A stretch of DNA of 64,000 nt, from assembly GCF_034353875.1 (NCBI RefSeq), contig NZ_CP133784.1:310001-374000 (forward strand). The letters are read 5' to 3'. This document shows, one piece after another, positions 37,623 through 47,688 of this stretch (position 1 is the first letter of the stretch; every line of letters begins with the position of its first letter). Under the pieces are notes generated by a model. The model was given only the letters and a program-made list of their open reading frames with translations, did not search any database and was not told the DNA's origin. The position numbers and the translations under genes are program-made. Source of the DNA: Pseudomonas sp. MH9.2. GTDB taxonomy: Bacteria > Pseudomonadota > Gammaproteobacteria > Pseudomonadales > Pseudomonadaceae.

Positions 37623-39108
37623 CCGCGTACCAACCCAAAAGGCCCATGACCACGGTGTAGGGCAGGGCCATCCAGACCATGCGCCCGTAGGACAGGCGTA
37701 TCAGGGGGGCAATCGCCGAAGTCAGCAGAAACAAAAACGCTGCCTGACCATTCGGTGTGGCAACGCTGGGCAGGTTGGTCCCGGTGTTGATTGCAATAGC
37801 CAGTGCCTCGAAGTGTTCACGGCTCATGTGCCCGGAAATAAACGCCTGCTTCACTTCGGTGATGTAAATGGTGGCAACGAACACGTTATCGCTGATAGCC
37901 GACAGCAGGCCATTGGCAATGAATAGCATGCCTGGCTGTTGCTCGGGCGGCAGGCTCAGCACCCAGTGGATCAGCGGCGTGAACAGTTGCTGATCGTGAA
38001 TCACCGCGACGACAGCAAAGAACGTGACGAGCAGGGCCGTGAAGGGCATTGCATCCTTGAATGCCTCGCCGATGCGGCTGTCTTCGGTGATCCCGGTAAA
38101 CGCCGTGATCAGCACAATTACCAGCAGGCCGATCAGTCCCACTTCGGCGATATGGAACGCCAGCCCGCCAATCAGAATCAGCGCTGACAGCCCCTGCACG
38201 ATCAAGGCTGCGCGTTGGTCGTTGGTTCGTTCGGCATTATCTTGAGCTGCGTAGTCAGCCAGCACCTTGCGCACGCTGACGGGCAACAAGGCGCCGTAGC
38301 CGAACCAGCCCAGTTTTTCCAGCAACACACAGGTCACGAGTCCGGCCACCAACACTGGCAGTGAAACAGGTGCGACATACAGGAAAAACTGGCTGAAATT
38401 CCAGCCCATTTCATGCCCGATCAATAGATTCTGTGGCTCGCCAACCAGGGTGCAGACACCGCCGAGTGCCGTACCGACTGCGCCGTGCATTAACAAACTG
38501 CGCAGGAACGAGCGGAATTGGTCCAAGTCGGCATGGTGATCGGTGTGCAGGCTCTGATCATCGTTGAATGCAATCGGTTCGCGTGGATTGTTGCCCGAGG
38601 CGACCCGGTGATAGACCGAATAGAAGCCAACCCCAGCGCTGATGATGACTGCCGTCACGGTCAGCGCATCCAGAAATGCCGAGAGAAACGCTGACAAGAA
38701 GCAAAACATCAACGCGAGGATGCTTTTCGAGCGCACACCGAGCAAGAGACGGGAAAATAGGAACAACAACAGGTCTTTCATGAAGTAGATGCCTGCGACC
38801 ATGAACATCAACAGCAGGATCACCGGGAAATTGTGCAGCAGTTCGTCATACAGTGCCTGCGGGCTGGTCATCTTCATCAGCAAGGCTTCGATCATCAATA
38901 ACCCGCCGGGCAGCAGCGGGTAACACTTGAGCGCCATCGCCAAGGTGAAAATAAACTCACCCACCAGCAGCCATCCTGCTGCAACCGGGCCAGCCACCCA
39001 CAGTAACAGTGGGTTGACGACCAAAAACAGCAGCAGACAAAGCTTGTACCAGCGCGGTGAATGTCCGAGAAAATTGTGCGCGAAGGCGCTGGCCAAAGAG
39101 CGGAGCAT
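37606..39108 (-). CDS. nhaB: Na+/H+ antiporter NhaB
   Basis: A 500-residue inner-membrane protein with about twelve hydrophobic segments. It matches the NhaB family in length and in the stretches SALIDALT-like ([13 protein letters not shown]), [13 protein letters not shown] and [17 protein letters not shown]. It exports Na+ in exchange for protons and contributes to salt and alkali tolerance. AAGGA is 6 bases upstream of the ATG. It is convergent with the GH15 gene. Confidence 0.95.
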   Translation of the reverse strand: MLRSLASAFAHNFLGHSPRWYKLCLLLFLVVNPLLLWVAGPVAAGWLLVGEFIFTLAMALKCYPLLPGGLLMIEALLMKMTSPQALYDELLHNFPVILLLMFMVAGIYFMKDLLLFLFSRLLLGVRSKSILALMFCFLSAFLSAFLDALTVTAVIISAGVGFYSVYHRVASGNNPREPIAFNDDQSLHTDHHADLDQFRSFLRSLLMHGAVGTALGGVCTLVGEPQNLLIGHEMGWNFSQFFLYVAPVSLPVLVAGLVTCVLLEKLGWFGYGALLPVSVRKVLADYAAQDNAERTNDQRAALIVQGLSALILIGGLAFHIAEVGLIGLLVIVLITAFTGITEDSRIGEAFKDAMPFTALLVTFFAVVAVIHDQQLFTPLIHWVLSLPPEQQPGMLFIANGLLSAISDNVFVATIYITEVKQAFISGHMSREHFEALAIAINTGTNLPSVATPNGQAAFLFLLTSAIAPLIRLSYGRMVWMALPYTVVMGLLGWYAVSYWL

Positions 39109-39205
39109 GGAAAGTCCTTGAGGTAAGACGTGCCGGCAAAGTGCCGTATGCGATGGTCAAGATCAAGCGCGGGGTTTAGTTACAGTCTTTCGGGGGCGGC
39201 GCGCT

Positions 39206-39886
39206 TTACCCGGCCTTGCGAAAGGTAAAGTTGATACGCTGTTCACCCAGCAGCGGATGCTCAGCGTGTTTGAGTGGCAAGACGCCATGGTAGCGCAGTC
39301 GGTCTTCTCCGCCCCACACCACCACGTCGCCATGAAACAGCGGGACGCGTTGGGCTTTGTCGCTACGCGCCATGCCGCCAAACAAGAACATGGCCGGGAT
39401 GCCCAAGGACACCGAGACGACCGGCCACTCATAGTCGAGTTCGTTTTTGTCCTGATGCAAGGACATTTTTGCCCCAGGTGCATAGCGGTTGATCAGGCAG
39501 ACATCGGGCACGAAGCCTGCAAATCCGGTCTTGCTCGCCGCCGCCTGGGCCAGTTGCATGAACACATCAGGCAAGCCTGGCCATGGGTTGCCGGAGCCTG
39601 GATCGATTGGGGTATAGCGGTAGCCGCTGCGGTCAGTGACCCAGCCGAGACTGCCGCAATTGCTCAAGGCCGCCGACATAGTGAAACCACCAGGGGTGAC
39701 CATATGCCTGAAAGGGGCCTCGCTGAGAACACGCTCCAGCGCAGGCAATAGGTGTTCGCCCCGCGACAGAGCGAATCCCCTGAGGACAAACGAGCGCGGG
39801 CCGATGTGTTCAATGCAGGGCGCCGGCAGAGTGTCATCGGCGAACAAGTCAAGGGTGGCAGGCACCGAACGCTCACGTCGAATCAT
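39206..39886 (-). CDS. alkB: AlkB, alpha-ketoglutarate-dependent DNA repair dioxygenase
   Basis: A 226-residue Fe(II)/2-oxoglutarate dioxygenase that oxidatively removes alkyl groups from 1-methyladenine and 3-methylcytosine. Iron ligands H144 and D146 (HQDKNE) and H200 (RYHGV), and the 2-oxoglutarate Arg in RINFTFR (217-223), are all present. The nucleotide-lid segment (GYRYTPIDP) is also visible. The ribosome site is weak. No ada or alkA lies nearby. Confidence 0.94.
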   Translation of the reverse strand: MIRRERSVPATLDLFADDTLPAPCIEHIGPRSFVLRGFALSRGEHLLPALERVLSEAPFRHMVTPGGFTMSAALSNCGSLGWVTDRSGYRYTPIDPGSGNPWPGLPDVFMQLAQAAASKTGFAGFVPDVCLINRYAPGAKMSLHQDKNELDYEWPVVSVSLGIPAMFLFGGMARSDKAQRVPLFHGDVVVWGGEDRLRYHGVLPLKHAEHPLLGEQRINFTFRKAG

Positions 39887-39933
39887 GGGAAGTCTCTGCT
39901 GATTCGTCTGTGTGCCCGTCGCTCAAGCGCGAC

Positions 39934-40113
39934 TCAGAGCGCCTTACTGACTTTGACGTCGGTCACTTTATCGTCGCTGCCGTTGTGCATTTTTTCGAGA
40001 GTCGCCTTAGCTTCCTCGGAGGAGGCTGATTGCAGCTGAGCAAACTCAAACCGGCGTTCGCCGTTGAGTTTGTAGCTGATAGCGTATTTGGTGGTAGCGG
40101 TGGGAGTGCTCAC
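39934..40113 (-). CDS. Small conserved protein, 59 aa
   Basis: A short soluble protein (TTKYAISYKLNGERRFEFAQ near its N-terminus) ending DKVTDVKVSKAL. It has alternating beta strand and helix character and no known motif. The start is taken as GTG at 40113, with AAGGA 6-7 bases upstream, rather than the ATG at 40134, which has no ribosome site. Function unknown. Confidence 0.65.
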   Translation of the reverse strand: MSTPTATTKYAISYKLNGERRFEFAQLQSASSEEAKATLEKMHNGSDDKVTDVKVSKAL

Positions 40114-40147
40114 AAGGGATTCCTTTTCTGACACGATTCAAGCGTTA

Positions 40148-40453
40148 TCAGCTCAGCCGGGTTGCCGAACGACGAACAATCTTGATGGTGTGAGTGAACG
40201 ACGGCTTGCGGCCACCGCCCGTATCGACTTTTCGCCCCGCGGTATCAATGGTGATGTTCCAGAAACCGGTGCTGGGTGCCACAATCTTCGCCGGGAATCT
40301 GTCGAAAGCACCGCCGTGGTAAGTGTGGCGGCCGCCGTTCTTGAAACTGCGGAAATTCGCGTCATTCATCAAGCGGATATTGCAGAGCTGGGAACACTCA
40401 ATGACGACGATGTCGTCTTCGTTGAGATGCTCGCGCTGGTGTACAAATTTCAT
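40148..40453 (-). CDS. DUF1883 domain protein
   Basis: A 101-residue protein with the DUF1883 pattern: MKFVHQREHLNEDDIVVIEC at the N-terminus, then RLMNDANFRSFKNGGRHTYH and a GFWNITID segment. Eukaryote-like TIR-associated versions exist, but this one is the free-standing form. The start at 40453 has GGAGA 5 bases upstream; the longer reading from 40513 does not. Function unknown. Confidence 0.85.
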   Translation of the reverse strand: MKFVHQREHLNEDDIVVIECSQLCNIRLMNDANFRSFKNGGRHTYHGGAFDRFPAKIVAPSTGFWNITIDTAGRKVDTGGGRKPSFTHTIKIVRRSATRLS

Positions 40454-40619
40454 GGTGTCTCCGAAAAAGGCTTTTTCTGCAAAATCAAAACGATAGCATG
40501 AGCGCGCAGGCATTTAATCGCCGATACCCATTTTATTACGTTAATACTCGATAAAAAGTGCCTAAACCCGGATCTAATCGTTCTCAGGCTTGTCGTAGGA
40601 TTCTAACTGGAGGGATTGT

Positions 40620-40970
40620 ATGAAATTGGCAGTAGTTTTTTTGGCTCTCGCGATGACCGGCTGCGCGACTCTTGAAGAGATTGAGCATACCCCACCTACC
40701 ATGAGCGTAATTTCCGGCAAGAGCCCGAAAGCCTATGCCGATTGCTTGGTGGGTAAGCTAGCCAATAGCCGCAAGCCGCCGTTGATCGAGGCAAACAATG
40801 ATGGCTTGCGCGTCATCATTGCGCAAAAATTCAGCTCGGACCCCGCAGCAGTGGTGATGATCGAAAACCGTTCCAGTGGCAGCTCAATCAAGGTCTACGA
40901 ACGTATCGCGAACATGCCGCTGCGGCCCATGGATGTCCAGAAAGCCGCCACAGATTGCATCTCCGGCTGA
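40620..40970 (+). CDS. Small lipoprotein, 116 aa
   Basis: A signal peptide ends in a lipobox at residues 12-15 (MTGC), so the mature protein should be lipid-anchored at Cys15. The mature part has no recognised domain. It contains a second and a third Cys (YADCLVGK, ATDCISG) that could form a disulfide. GGAG lies about 7 bases upstream. Function unknown. Confidence 0.78.
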   Translation: MKLAVVFLALAMTGCATLEEIEHTPPTMSVISGKSPKAYADCLVGKLANSRKPPLIEANNDGLRVIIAQKFSSDPAAVVMIENRSSGSSIKVYERIANMPLRPMDVQKAATDCISG

Positions 40971-41021
40971 AGCCGGAAGCAGGTCTGACGGGGTGGAGAG
41001 TTTCGATTGTTTGAGGGATGT

Positions 41022-41252
41022 ATGAAGCGAGAGTTGGTGACGCTGCGGCATGCAGAAGGGAATATTTCGACCACTCACATCATTCAGAATCCGGCCACTG
41101 CGGGGGAGTGGATCGTATTTTTCAAGACAAGCGCGGGCACAAGCTTTTTTCTGGTAGATGATGACGACGAAGTCGAGTCTTTCTACCAGTTGGACGAGTT
41201 GGTGGTAACCATCCGCGGGCTGGGTATCAAGTTTGCGGAAATTCACCTGTAA
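41022..41252 (+). CDS. Hypothetical protein, 76 aa
   Basis: A small acidic cytoplasmic protein with a run of aspartates (LVDDDDEVESF) and beta-rich ends. The start at 41022 is preferred to 41007 because GAGGG lies about 7 bases upstream. It lies 51 bases after the lipoprotein gene on the same strand and may share its transcript. I do not recognise the family. Confidence 0.65.
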   Translation: MKRELVTLRHAEGNISTTHIIQNPATAGEWIVFFKTSAGTSFFLVDDDDEVESFYQLDELVVTIRGLGIKFAEIHL

Positions 41253-41313
41253 AAGCCCTGTCAGTTCAAAAAAACAGTCGACGGGGCATTTTCTGGTGGA
41301 CGTGAAGTCAGTG

Positions 41314-41595
41314 CTACTTACAGGTCACGATTACGTTGCGGCTTTTGTAGTTGCCTACGTCGACGCCTAGCGTTTTGTCGCTTTCTTTAGGTTGCGCCGT
41401 CCCATTAGTCGCAACAATGTTGTAGCCCGTGCCTGCGCAGGAGGCGTCCGCTTTCTCGTAGCAACTGCTCCAAGACATGGCTTCTCCTGAACAGTCGATG
41501 CTCAGGCCCTGCTGGCCGTTGTTCAAGTAGGTATTAGACGCGGTCGCACAGCCGGTGAGCCCCAGTACAGCGATAACTGATAAAAGTTTGTTCAT
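41314..41595 (-). CDS. Small lipoprotein with extra cysteines, 93 aa
   Basis: A signal peptide ends in a lipobox LTGC at residues 13-16. The mature region has four further cysteines (IDCSG, SSCYEKADASC, VTCK), which suggests two disulfides in the periplasm. It is convergent with the 76-residue gene. No function can be assigned. Confidence 0.78.
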   Translation of the reverse strand: MNKLLSVIAVLGLTGCATASNTYLNNGQQGLSIDCSGEAMSWSSCYEKADASCAGTGYNIVATNGTAQPKESDKTLGVDVGNYKSRNVIVTCK

Positions 41596-41726
41596 GGTTT
41601 CATGCTTCGTGATGAGCGCTATCGAGGAGTGTCTGCCATTTTTTCGACCGACTGATGGCGTAATAGTTGCACGCGAATCATGCGAGATTTACGTCCCGCA
41701 CACATCGGCATCGCGACCATCGACGA

Positions 41727-41918
41727 TCAGGGTTTAGGGTTGGAGCGGCGGCGCGGGGCTTTGGGTTGGTCTTGCAGGACTGCGGCGACTTCGATGGCTG
41801 CGCTTTCCGAGGCGAACGGACCCGCAATAGCTTCGCCAAGGGCATCAGACACCCACCATTGGCCGTCCTGCAATTTGTTGATCAGGTATCCATTAACGCT
41901 TTTCACTTCCGACATCAT
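41727..41918 (-). CDS. Hypothetical protein, 63 aa
   Basis: A small protein whose core (VNGYLINKLQDGQWWVSDAL, then GEAIAGPFASESAAIEVAA) reads as a compact alpha/beta unit, with a basic tail (PRRRSNPKP). The start at 41918 (or 41915, ATGATG) has AGAGA upstream; the longer reading from 42023 adds sequence with poor composition. Function unknown. Confidence 0.6.
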   Translation of the reverse strand: MMSEVKSVNGYLINKLQDGQWWVSDALGEAIAGPFASESAAIEVAAVLQDQPKAPRRRSNPKP

Positions 41919-42007
41919 CAATCTCTTTGGATGTTCCAGGCCGTGCATGATAAAGCGCATGTCCACACGCTGCACTTTATTCCCGCACAACCAAGCGGGG
42001 TCAACTA

Positions 42008-42079
42008 CGCTTGAGCGAGTCACGGCGCACCGTGTTCAAGGTGTAGGGGCCTTGGCTCAAGTGATTGAATGTGCGCCGT
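42008..42079. other. Interleaved double-stem (pseudoknot-like) sequence upstream of galU
   Basis: Two long complementary pairs are interleaved: CTTGAGC (42010-42016) with GCTCAAG (42055-42061), and ACGGCGCAC (42022-42030) with GTGCGCCGT (42071-42079). The order 1-2-1'-2' is the topology of an RNA pseudoknot. The first stem extends to 9 pairs with one G-U. Strand and transcription are unknown. Confidence 0.45.
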
Positions 42080-42286
42080 CCGGCAGACAGATTTCGATCA
42101 TATATGTGATTTGAAGCGTGGACCAACAGTCTTTGAAGCGTGCAATATCTACGATGTTGCGGAACTATATGTGCTGAAATTCCTCTACCAAAGCAGCGGA
42201 CGGCCAGTGACGGGGCATTGTAAGGTTGCCGCCGCCTGATTAGACTGCGCCGCAAACAGCCACAGCCTTTTTTATTAGGGACTTAT

Positions 42287-43120
42287 ATGATCAAGAAATG
42301 CTTGTTCCCAGCAGCCGGTTACGGCACTCGCTTTCTGCCAGCGACAAAAGCCATGCCCAAGGAAATGCTGCCGGTGGTCAACAAGCCACTGATCCAATAC
42401 GGCGTGGAAGAAGCACTTGATGCAGGTCTGAATGAAATCTCCATCGTCACGGGTCGTGGCAAACGAGCTCTGGAAGACCACTTTGACATCAGCTATGAGC
42501 TGGAAAACCAGATCAAGGGTACCGACAAGGAAAAATACCTGGTCGGTATTCGTCGCCTGATCGACGAATGCAGCTTCTCCTACACGCGCCAGACCGAAAT
42601 GAAAGGCCTAGGCCACGCAATCCTCAGTGGTCGCCCTTTGATCGGCAACGAAGCGTTTGCTGTCGTACTGGCCGATGACCTGTGTGTGAACCTTGAAGGT
42701 GAGGGCGTTCTGGCTCAGATGGTCAAGCTGCATAAGCACTATGGCTGCTCGATCATTGCGATTCAGGAAGTCGATCCACAGGAAACCAACAAGTATGGTG
42801 TGATCGCTGGTGATGAAATCAAGGACGGTCTCTACCGCGTCACTAACATGGTAGAAAAGCCGGCTCCTGAGGACGCACCGTCCAATCTCGCGATTATCGG
42901 CCGCTATATCCTGACCCCTGACATCTTCAAATTGATCGAAGAGACTCCGCCGGGCAAAGGCGGTGAAATCCAGATCACCGACGCCCTGATGAAACAGGCC
43001 GAGCAAGGCAACGTGCTGGCCTACAAGTTCAAGGGCAAGCGTTTTGACTGCGGTGGCGCTGAAGGCTACATCGAAGCGACCAACTTCTGCTTCGAGCACT
43101 TCTACAAGAAGGGCAGCTAA
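42287..43120 (+). CDS. galU: UTP-glucose-1-phosphate uridylyltransferase
   Basis: A 277-residue nucleotidyltransferase that makes UDP-glucose from glucose-1-phosphate and UTP for LPS, exopolysaccharide and trehalose/glucan precursors. It contains the N-terminal nucleotide loop AAGYGTRFLPATKAMPKEMLP and the conserved Lys in VEKPAPEDAPSN near residue 190. AGGGA lies about 6 bases upstream. It is monocistronic, ending in a strong terminator. Confidence 0.97.
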   Translation: MIKKCLFPAAGYGTRFLPATKAMPKEMLPVVNKPLIQYGVEEALDAGLNEISIVTGRGKRALEDHFDISYELENQIKGTDKEKYLVGIRRLIDECSFSYTRQTEMKGLGHAILSGRPLIGNEAFAVVLADDLCVNLEGEGVLAQMVKLHKHYGCSIIAIQEVDPQETNKYGVIAGDEIKDGLYRVTNMVEKPAPEDAPSNLAIIGRYILTPDIFKLIEETPPGKGGEIQITDALMKQAEQGNVLAYKFKGKRFDCGGAEGYIEATNFCFEHFYKKGS

Positions 43121-43152
43121 GCATCTGAGTTTCTTTCAGGCTTGCTTATAGG

Positions 43153-43178
43153 ACAAAGCCACCTTCGGGTGGCTTTGT
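43153..43178 (+). terminator. Rho-independent terminator of galU
   Basis: An 11-bp perfect stem (ACAAAGCCACC / GGTGGCTTTGT) with a TTCG tetraloop lies 30 bases after the galU stop. Confidence 0.9.
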
Positions 43179-43248
43179 CGTTTCTGGCCAACAGCGCTGA
43201 CCGACAATGCCGAAGCGGTTATGCTGTTGGCCTGCTAAGGAGACAGCA

Positions 43249-44607
43249 ATGGCCTACGACTTCGACCTTTTTGTGATTGGTGCCGGTTCCGGCGGTGTAC
43301 GAGCGGCACGTTTTGCCGCCGGTTTTGGTGCGCGCGTAGCGGTTGCGGAAAGCCGATACCTGGGTGGTACCTGTGTCAACGTGGGTTGTGTGCCGAAAAA
43401 ATTGCTGGTCTACGGCGCTCACTATTCTGAAGATTTTGAGCAAGCCAAAGGCTTTGGCTGGTCGGTCGGTGAGGCCAGGTTCGATTGGCCGACCTTGATT
43501 GCCAACAAAGACCGTGAAATCCACCGCCTTAATGACATCTATCGCAACCTGCTGGTTAACAGTGGCGTGACTCTGCTTGAGGGGCACGCCAAGCTGCGCG
43601 ATCCGCATCAGGTTGAAATCGGCGGTCAGATTTACAGCGCCGAACACATTTTGATCGCGACCGGCGGCTGGCCACAGGTCCCGGAATTCCCTGGAAGCGA
43701 ACTCGCGATTACCTCTCAGGAGGCTTTTTTCCTCAAACAGCTGCCAAAACGTATCGTAGTGGTTGGCGGTGGCTATATCGCCGTGGAGTTTGCGTCGATC
43801 TTCAACGGTCTTGGCGCTGAGGTCACTCAGCTGTATCGCGGCGAATTATTCCTGCGCGGTTTCGATGGTGCCGTTCGGACGCATCTGCAGCAAGAACTGA
43901 CCAAGCGCGGCATTGATCTGCAATTCAATTCCGATATCGCGCGAATCGACAAACAAGACGACGGTAGTTTGCAGTTGTCGCTCAAGGACGGTCGTCAATT
44001 GACCGCCGACTGCGTGTTTTACGCCACCGGGCGGCGGCCGATGCTGGATAATCTGGGGCTGGAAAATACCCGGATCAAGCTCGACAAGGCTGGCTATATC
44101 GAAGTCGACGAGCGCTATCAAAGCAGCGAACCGTCGATTCTGGCGATTGGCGACGTCATCGGTGGGGTGCAGCTGACGCCAGTCGCGCTGGCCGAAGGCA
44201 TGGCGGTTGCTCGGCGCCTGTTCAAGCCTGAGCAGTATCGTCCGGTTGACTACACTCATATTCCAACGGCGGTTTTCAGTCTGCCGAACATTGGTACCGT
44301 GGGCCTGAGCGAGGAAGATGCCAGGAAAGCAGGGCACGAGGTTCAGATTTTTGAAAGCCGTTTCCGCCCAATGAAGCTGTCGCTCACCGACAATCAGGAG
44401 CGCACGCTGATGAAGCTGGTGGTCGACGTCAAAACGGATAAGGTGCTCGGTTGCCACATGGTCGGGCCAGATGCCGGCGAAATCATCCAGGGCTTGGCCA
44501 TCGCGTTGAAAGCCGGCGCCACCAAACAGATATTCGATGAAACCATTGGTGTACACCCGACGGCAGCCGAGGAATTTGTCACGTTGCGTACGCCCGTCGC
44601 CAGCTAA
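43249..44607 (+). CDS. gor: Glutathione reductase
   Basis: A 452-residue FAD- and NADPH-dependent disulfide oxidoreductase that keeps glutathione reduced. The FAD loop [11 protein letters not shown] is at the N-terminus and the redox-active pair is in [14 protein letters not shown] (about residues 40-53). The NADPH loop is [12 protein letters not shown] and the C-terminal HPTAAEE motif supplies the catalytic His. The start at 43249 has AAGGAG 6 bases upstream; the longer reading from 43207 does not. Confidence 0.96.
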   Translation: MAYDFDLFVIGAGSGGVRAARFAAGFGARVAVAESRYLGGTCVNVGCVPKKLLVYGAHYSEDFEQAKGFGWSVGEARFDWPTLIANKDREIHRLNDIYRNLLVNSGVTLLEGHAKLRDPHQVEIGGQIYSAEHILIATGGWPQVPEFPGSELAITSQEAFFLKQLPKRIVVVGGGYIAVEFASIFNGLGAEVTQLYRGELFLRGFDGAVRTHLQQELTKRGIDLQFNSDIARIDKQDDGSLQLSLKDGRQLTADCVFYATGRRPMLDNLGLENTRIKLDKAGYIEVDERYQSSEPSILAIGDVIGGVQLTPVALAEGMAVARRLFKPEQYRPVDYTHIPTAVFSLPNIGTVGLSEEDARKAGHEVQIFESRFRPMKLSLTDNQERTLMKLVVDVKTDKVLGCHMVGPDAGEIIQGLAIALKAGATKQIFDETIGVHPTAAEEFVTLRTPVAS

Positions 44608-44652
44608 GCTGGTTAAATATCGCCAGTCATCACTCGAGCTGCAGGATGAGGA

Positions 44653-46476
44653 TTGAGCCATGCAGAAGAAATTTTCAGGACGTGGGTCAGTTTCTTGAGT
44701 AGCCACAACCTTTGGGGCGCTGTGCCCTGGAGCGAGGAGGCGCGGTTAGCTGCGCTTGCTCACTTCAACATCCTCGACACGTTACCAGAGCAGGCATTCG
44801 ACGATATTGCCTGTCTCGCGGCCCAACTGTGCGAGGTGCCGATGGCGCAGATCAATCTGATCGATGCCGGGCGCCAGTGGCCAAAGGCTCAGGCCGGGCT
44901 GGCGTTGCCGGAAGTGCTCTTCGCAGATTCCATTTGCGTTCAGACGATTCGTCAGCCCGGCGTGATGATGGTCGCCGATCTGCGAGTGGATCCACGTTTC
45001 GCCGATAACCCTCTGGTCGCCAATGCCCCAAACCTGCGTTTTTATGCCGGGACCGCGCTACTCACCGCTGAAGGGCTGCCGCTGGGTACGCTCTGTGTCT
45101 ACGATGTAGAGCCTCGACATCTTTCCGAGTCGAAGCTTGCCGCTCTGGTCGCCTTGGCACGACAGGTGGTCAGCCAGTTGGAGTTGCGTCGGGCTTTGTA
45201 CGATCAGCAAGAAGCGCTGCGTGATCTCAATGAGGGTCTGGAGCGGCGGGTGGCAGAGCGCACCCTGGAAATGCTTCGGATCAACGAATTGCTTCAAGTC
45301 GAAATGAGAGAGCGTGAAAACGCTGAAGAGGCGTTGCGCCATGCACAAAAAATGGACGCTATCGGGCAACTGACTGGCGGTATTGCCCACGACTTCAACA
45401 ACATGCTGACGGGCGTACTTGGCGCGCTTGAGTTGATTCAGCGACGCGTCGCCGCCGGGCGCGTAGGGGAAATCGGTCGCTATATTGATGCGGCGATGAC
45501 CTCGGCCAACCGTGCGGCCTCGTTGACGCACCGACTACTGGCGTTTGCCCGGCGTCAGTCGCTGAACCCGAAGGCGGTGGACGTGAATCGGATGGTGATC
45601 TCCATGGAGGAGTTGCTGCGGCGCACGCTTGGCGAAAGTATCGTATTGCGCACTGACCTTCAGGCTCGCTTGTGGCAAGCCAACACCGACGAACATCAGT
45701 TGGAAAACGCCTTGTTGAACCTGGTGATCAATGCCCGCGACGCGATGCCTGGCGGTGGACAGCTGACGATCAGAACAGCCGTCGCGCGCATCGATATCCA
45801 GCAGGACACGCTGGCGCCCGGTGAGTACGTGCTGCTGAGCGTTGAGGACAGCGGTAGCGGAATGTCGGCCGAGGTGCTCGGTCGTGCCTTCGATCCCTTT
45901 TTTACCACCAAGCCGATCGGGCAGGGCACCGGGCTAGGGTTGTCCATGGTTTACGGGTTCATCAAGCAAACCGGTGGTCATGTGCACATCGACAGCGCCG
46001 AGGGGCAGGGTGCGCGTATTCATTTGTATTTGCCTTGCCATCTGGAGCGGGGTGAGCGGCATATCGCCGAACACGAAAACCCGAGCCCGCCGCGGGCGCT
46101 AAAGGGCGAGCGAGTGCTGGTGGTCGAGGGCGAGGTGGCAGTGCGCACGCTGGTGGTCGATGAATTGCGTGAGCTAGGTTACGCGACGCTTGAGGCTGGC
46201 GACGGTGAAGCCGCACTCATTGTGTTGCAAGGCCAGGAGCGTATTGATCTGCTGGTCAGTGATGTCGTGCTGCCAGGGCTTGACGGGCAACAACTGGCAG
46301 ACACTGCCCGACAGCATCGTCCTGATCTGAGTGTGTTGTTCATGACGGGTTATGCGAGTAGTGCTGAAATGTGCGCGGGGTTTCTTGATCAAGGCATGGA
46401 TATGTTGATCAAACCATTCAGCATCGATGAGCTGGCACTCAAAGTGCGCAAAATGATCGAGCGCGCACGACCTTGA
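44653..46476 (+). CDS. GAF-domain hybrid sensor histidine kinase
   Basis: A 607-residue cytoplasmic kinase with no membrane segment. Residues about 30-175 are a GAF domain, followed by a coiled coil (180-230). The HisKA box GGIAHDFNN has the phosphorylated H246. A HATPase domain follows ([14 protein letters not shown]; the G-boxes near [12 protein letters not shown]). The C-terminal receiver (about 480-605) keeps the phospho-acceptor Asp ([11 protein letters not shown]), but its metal-binding acidic pair reads VVEGE instead of the usual DD or ED. The start is TTG at 44653 with AGGATGAGGA upstream; the nearby ATG at 44660 is out of frame and closes quickly. The partner regulator is not in view. 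Confidence 0.88.
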   Translation: MSHAEEIFRTWVSFLSSHNLWGAVPWSEEARLAALAHFNILDTLPEQAFDDIACLAAQLCEVPMAQINLIDAGRQWPKAQAGLALPEVLFADSICVQTIRQPGVMMVADLRVDPRFADNPLVANAPNLRFYAGTALLTAEGLPLGTLCVYDVEPRHLSESKLAALVALARQVVSQLELRRALYDQQEALRDLNEGLERRVAERTLEMLRINELLQVEMRERENAEEALRHAQKMDAIGQLTGGIAHDFNNMLTGVLGALELIQRRVAAGRVGEIGRYIDAAMTSANRAASLTHRLLAFARRQSLNPKAVDVNRMVISMEELLRRTLGESIVLRTDLQARLWQANTDEHQLENALLNLVINARDAMPGGGQLTIRTAVARIDIQQDTLAPGEYVLLSVEDSGSGMSAEVLGRAFDPFFTTKPIGQGTGLGLSMVYGFIKQTGGHVHIDSAEGQGARIHLYLPCHLERGERHIAEHENPSPPRALKGERVLVVEGEVAVRTLVVDELRELGYATLEAGDGEAALIVLQGQERIDLLVSDVVLPGLDGQQLADTARQHRPDLSVLFMTGYASSAEMCAGFLDQGMDMLIKPFSIDELALKVRKMIERARP

Positions 46477-46497
46477 GCGCGAGGGCCTGAGTGTTGA

Positions 46498-47511
46498 TTA
46501 CAGTTGCGGTGTTGGTGTTTCGGACACTTCGTTGATAGCTGAATGAGATGTGCGCAGGTTTTCCAGGGCTAACTCAGCCTTGATCAACTCGAGCTGAAGT
46601 GTTTGGTTTGACTGTTGTTGCTCGGTCAGAACCTGTTTTAGCAGATCACTTTCGCTCTGTGCTGCACTCAGGCGTTCTTGCAGTAATGCGCATTGAGTGT
46701 GCGTGTGTTGGTACTGCTCGCTCAGACGTGCCGATTGGTTCGTCGCCTTATTCAATTGCTCTTGCCGCGCGCTCAGCTCGCGCAGGGTGCTGCGGGTTTC
46801 GGCCAGCAAGCGCTCATTGTCACGGTTCAGTTGGGTGATCTCATCCTGGCGCATCATCGCGCTTTGTTGTGCCTGACGCAGCTCCATCTGCACCTGTTGC
46901 AACTGCCCCTCGTGACGACGCTGTTCCTGCTCACGCTGTTCCTTGACTGAGTTGCGATAGTGCTCAAGAGCGTCACGCGCATGCAGGTGTTTTTCCTCCA
47001 GCGACCGTATTTGTCCCTCCTTGTCCTGCACGCGAAGCTCAAGATCCTGATGGGCTTGAAAGAGGCGGGCGGTAGTTGTTTGCTCGGTATGCAGCAACTG
47101 GCGAGTGGCGTCCAGCGCTGCGTTTTGTACGCGAAGATCATCGCTTTGGGCGGTGAACTGGATTTGTAGCTCGCTCAGCTGGTGCTGTGCTGCCATCAAT
47201 TCCTGTCGCAGTTCATCCTGTTTAGCTGTAAAGGCGTTTTGCGCCTGGTCGACAAGCGCTTGCGCCTGTTCCTGTAATCGCTGCGCCAGTCGACTCACCA
47301 GCTCAGTCAACTCGTCCCCGATCTCGGCCTGTGGCGCATTGCTGCGGGCATCAGTTTCGTCCAATTCCTTCAAATAACGGTGAATGGTCGTCTTCGAGCC
47401 GGTGTTACCCATTTCGATACGTACTGCGTCGATGCTCGGGTGCTCGCCGCGGGCAAGCAGCGCGGTGCGTGCCATTTGAACGACTGCCTTGTTTACACCG
47501 CCGCGTGCCAT
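46498..47511 (-). CDS. KfrA-like DNA-binding coiled-coil protein
   Basis: A 337-residue protein. Residues 1-60 resemble the KfrA N-terminal DNA-binding domain (VQMARTALLARGEHPSIDAV, then SKTTIHRYLKEL). The remaining 260 residues are an almost continuous coiled coil, rich in Gln, Glu and Leu. KfrA proteins come from plasmids, where they autoregulate and aid stability. Chromosomal relatives sit beside tyrosine recombinase genes in pseudomonads. It is divergent from such a gene with a 177-base spacer that carries two palindromes. It probably represses its own promoter. Confidence 0.88.
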   Translation of the reverse strand: MARGGVNKAVVQMARTALLARGEHPSIDAVRIEMGNTGSKTTIHRYLKELDETDARSNAPQAEIGDELTELVSRLAQRLQEQAQALVDQAQNAFTAKQDELRQELMAAQHQLSELQIQFTAQSDDLRVQNAALDATRQLLHTEQTTTARLFQAHQDLELRVQDKEGQIRSLEEKHLHARDALEHYRNSVKEQREQEQRRHEGQLQQVQMELRQAQQSAMMRQDEITQLNRDNERLLAETRSTLRELSARQEQLNKATNQSARLSEQYQHTHTQCALLQERLSAAQSESDLLKQVLTEQQQSNQTLQLELIKAELALENLRTSHSAINEVSETPTPQL

Positions 47512-47538
47512 GTCGAACTCCTACGATTTCGTACTGTG

Positions 47539-47561
47539 GTATGTACTCTGTAATTACATAC
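47539..47561. promoter_or_regulatory. Palindrome in the kfrA-like/recombinase spacer, candidate operator 1
   Basis: GTATGTA and TACATAC form a perfect 7-bp inverted repeat with a 9-base AT-rich centre, 27 bases from the start codon of the KfrA-like gene. KfrA proteins bind dyads in their own promoters, so this is the likeliest target. Confidence 0.55.
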
Positions 47562-47584
47562 TATATTAATGTGAATTATGCTGC

Positions 47585-47602
47585 TGTATTTATAAAAATA
47601 CA
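47585..47602. promoter_or_regulatory. Palindrome in the kfrA-like/recombinase spacer, candidate operator 2
   Basis: TGTATTT-ATAA-AAATACA is a perfect 7-bp dyad, distinct in sequence from the first and about 85 bases before the recombinase ATG. It may be an operator or a recombination/cleavage site. Confidence 0.5.
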
Positions 47603-47688
47603 CATGGGATATTAAGGTATTATCCAATCCGATCCGCAAAAAACGCGTTTCAACCGCGCTTTTCAGTACACAAACGGAATCTCCAACC

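Noticed and set aside
44660..44698. ATG start for the hybrid kinase at 44660
   Set aside because: That frame meets a stop after 12 codons; the kinase frame starts at TTG 44653.
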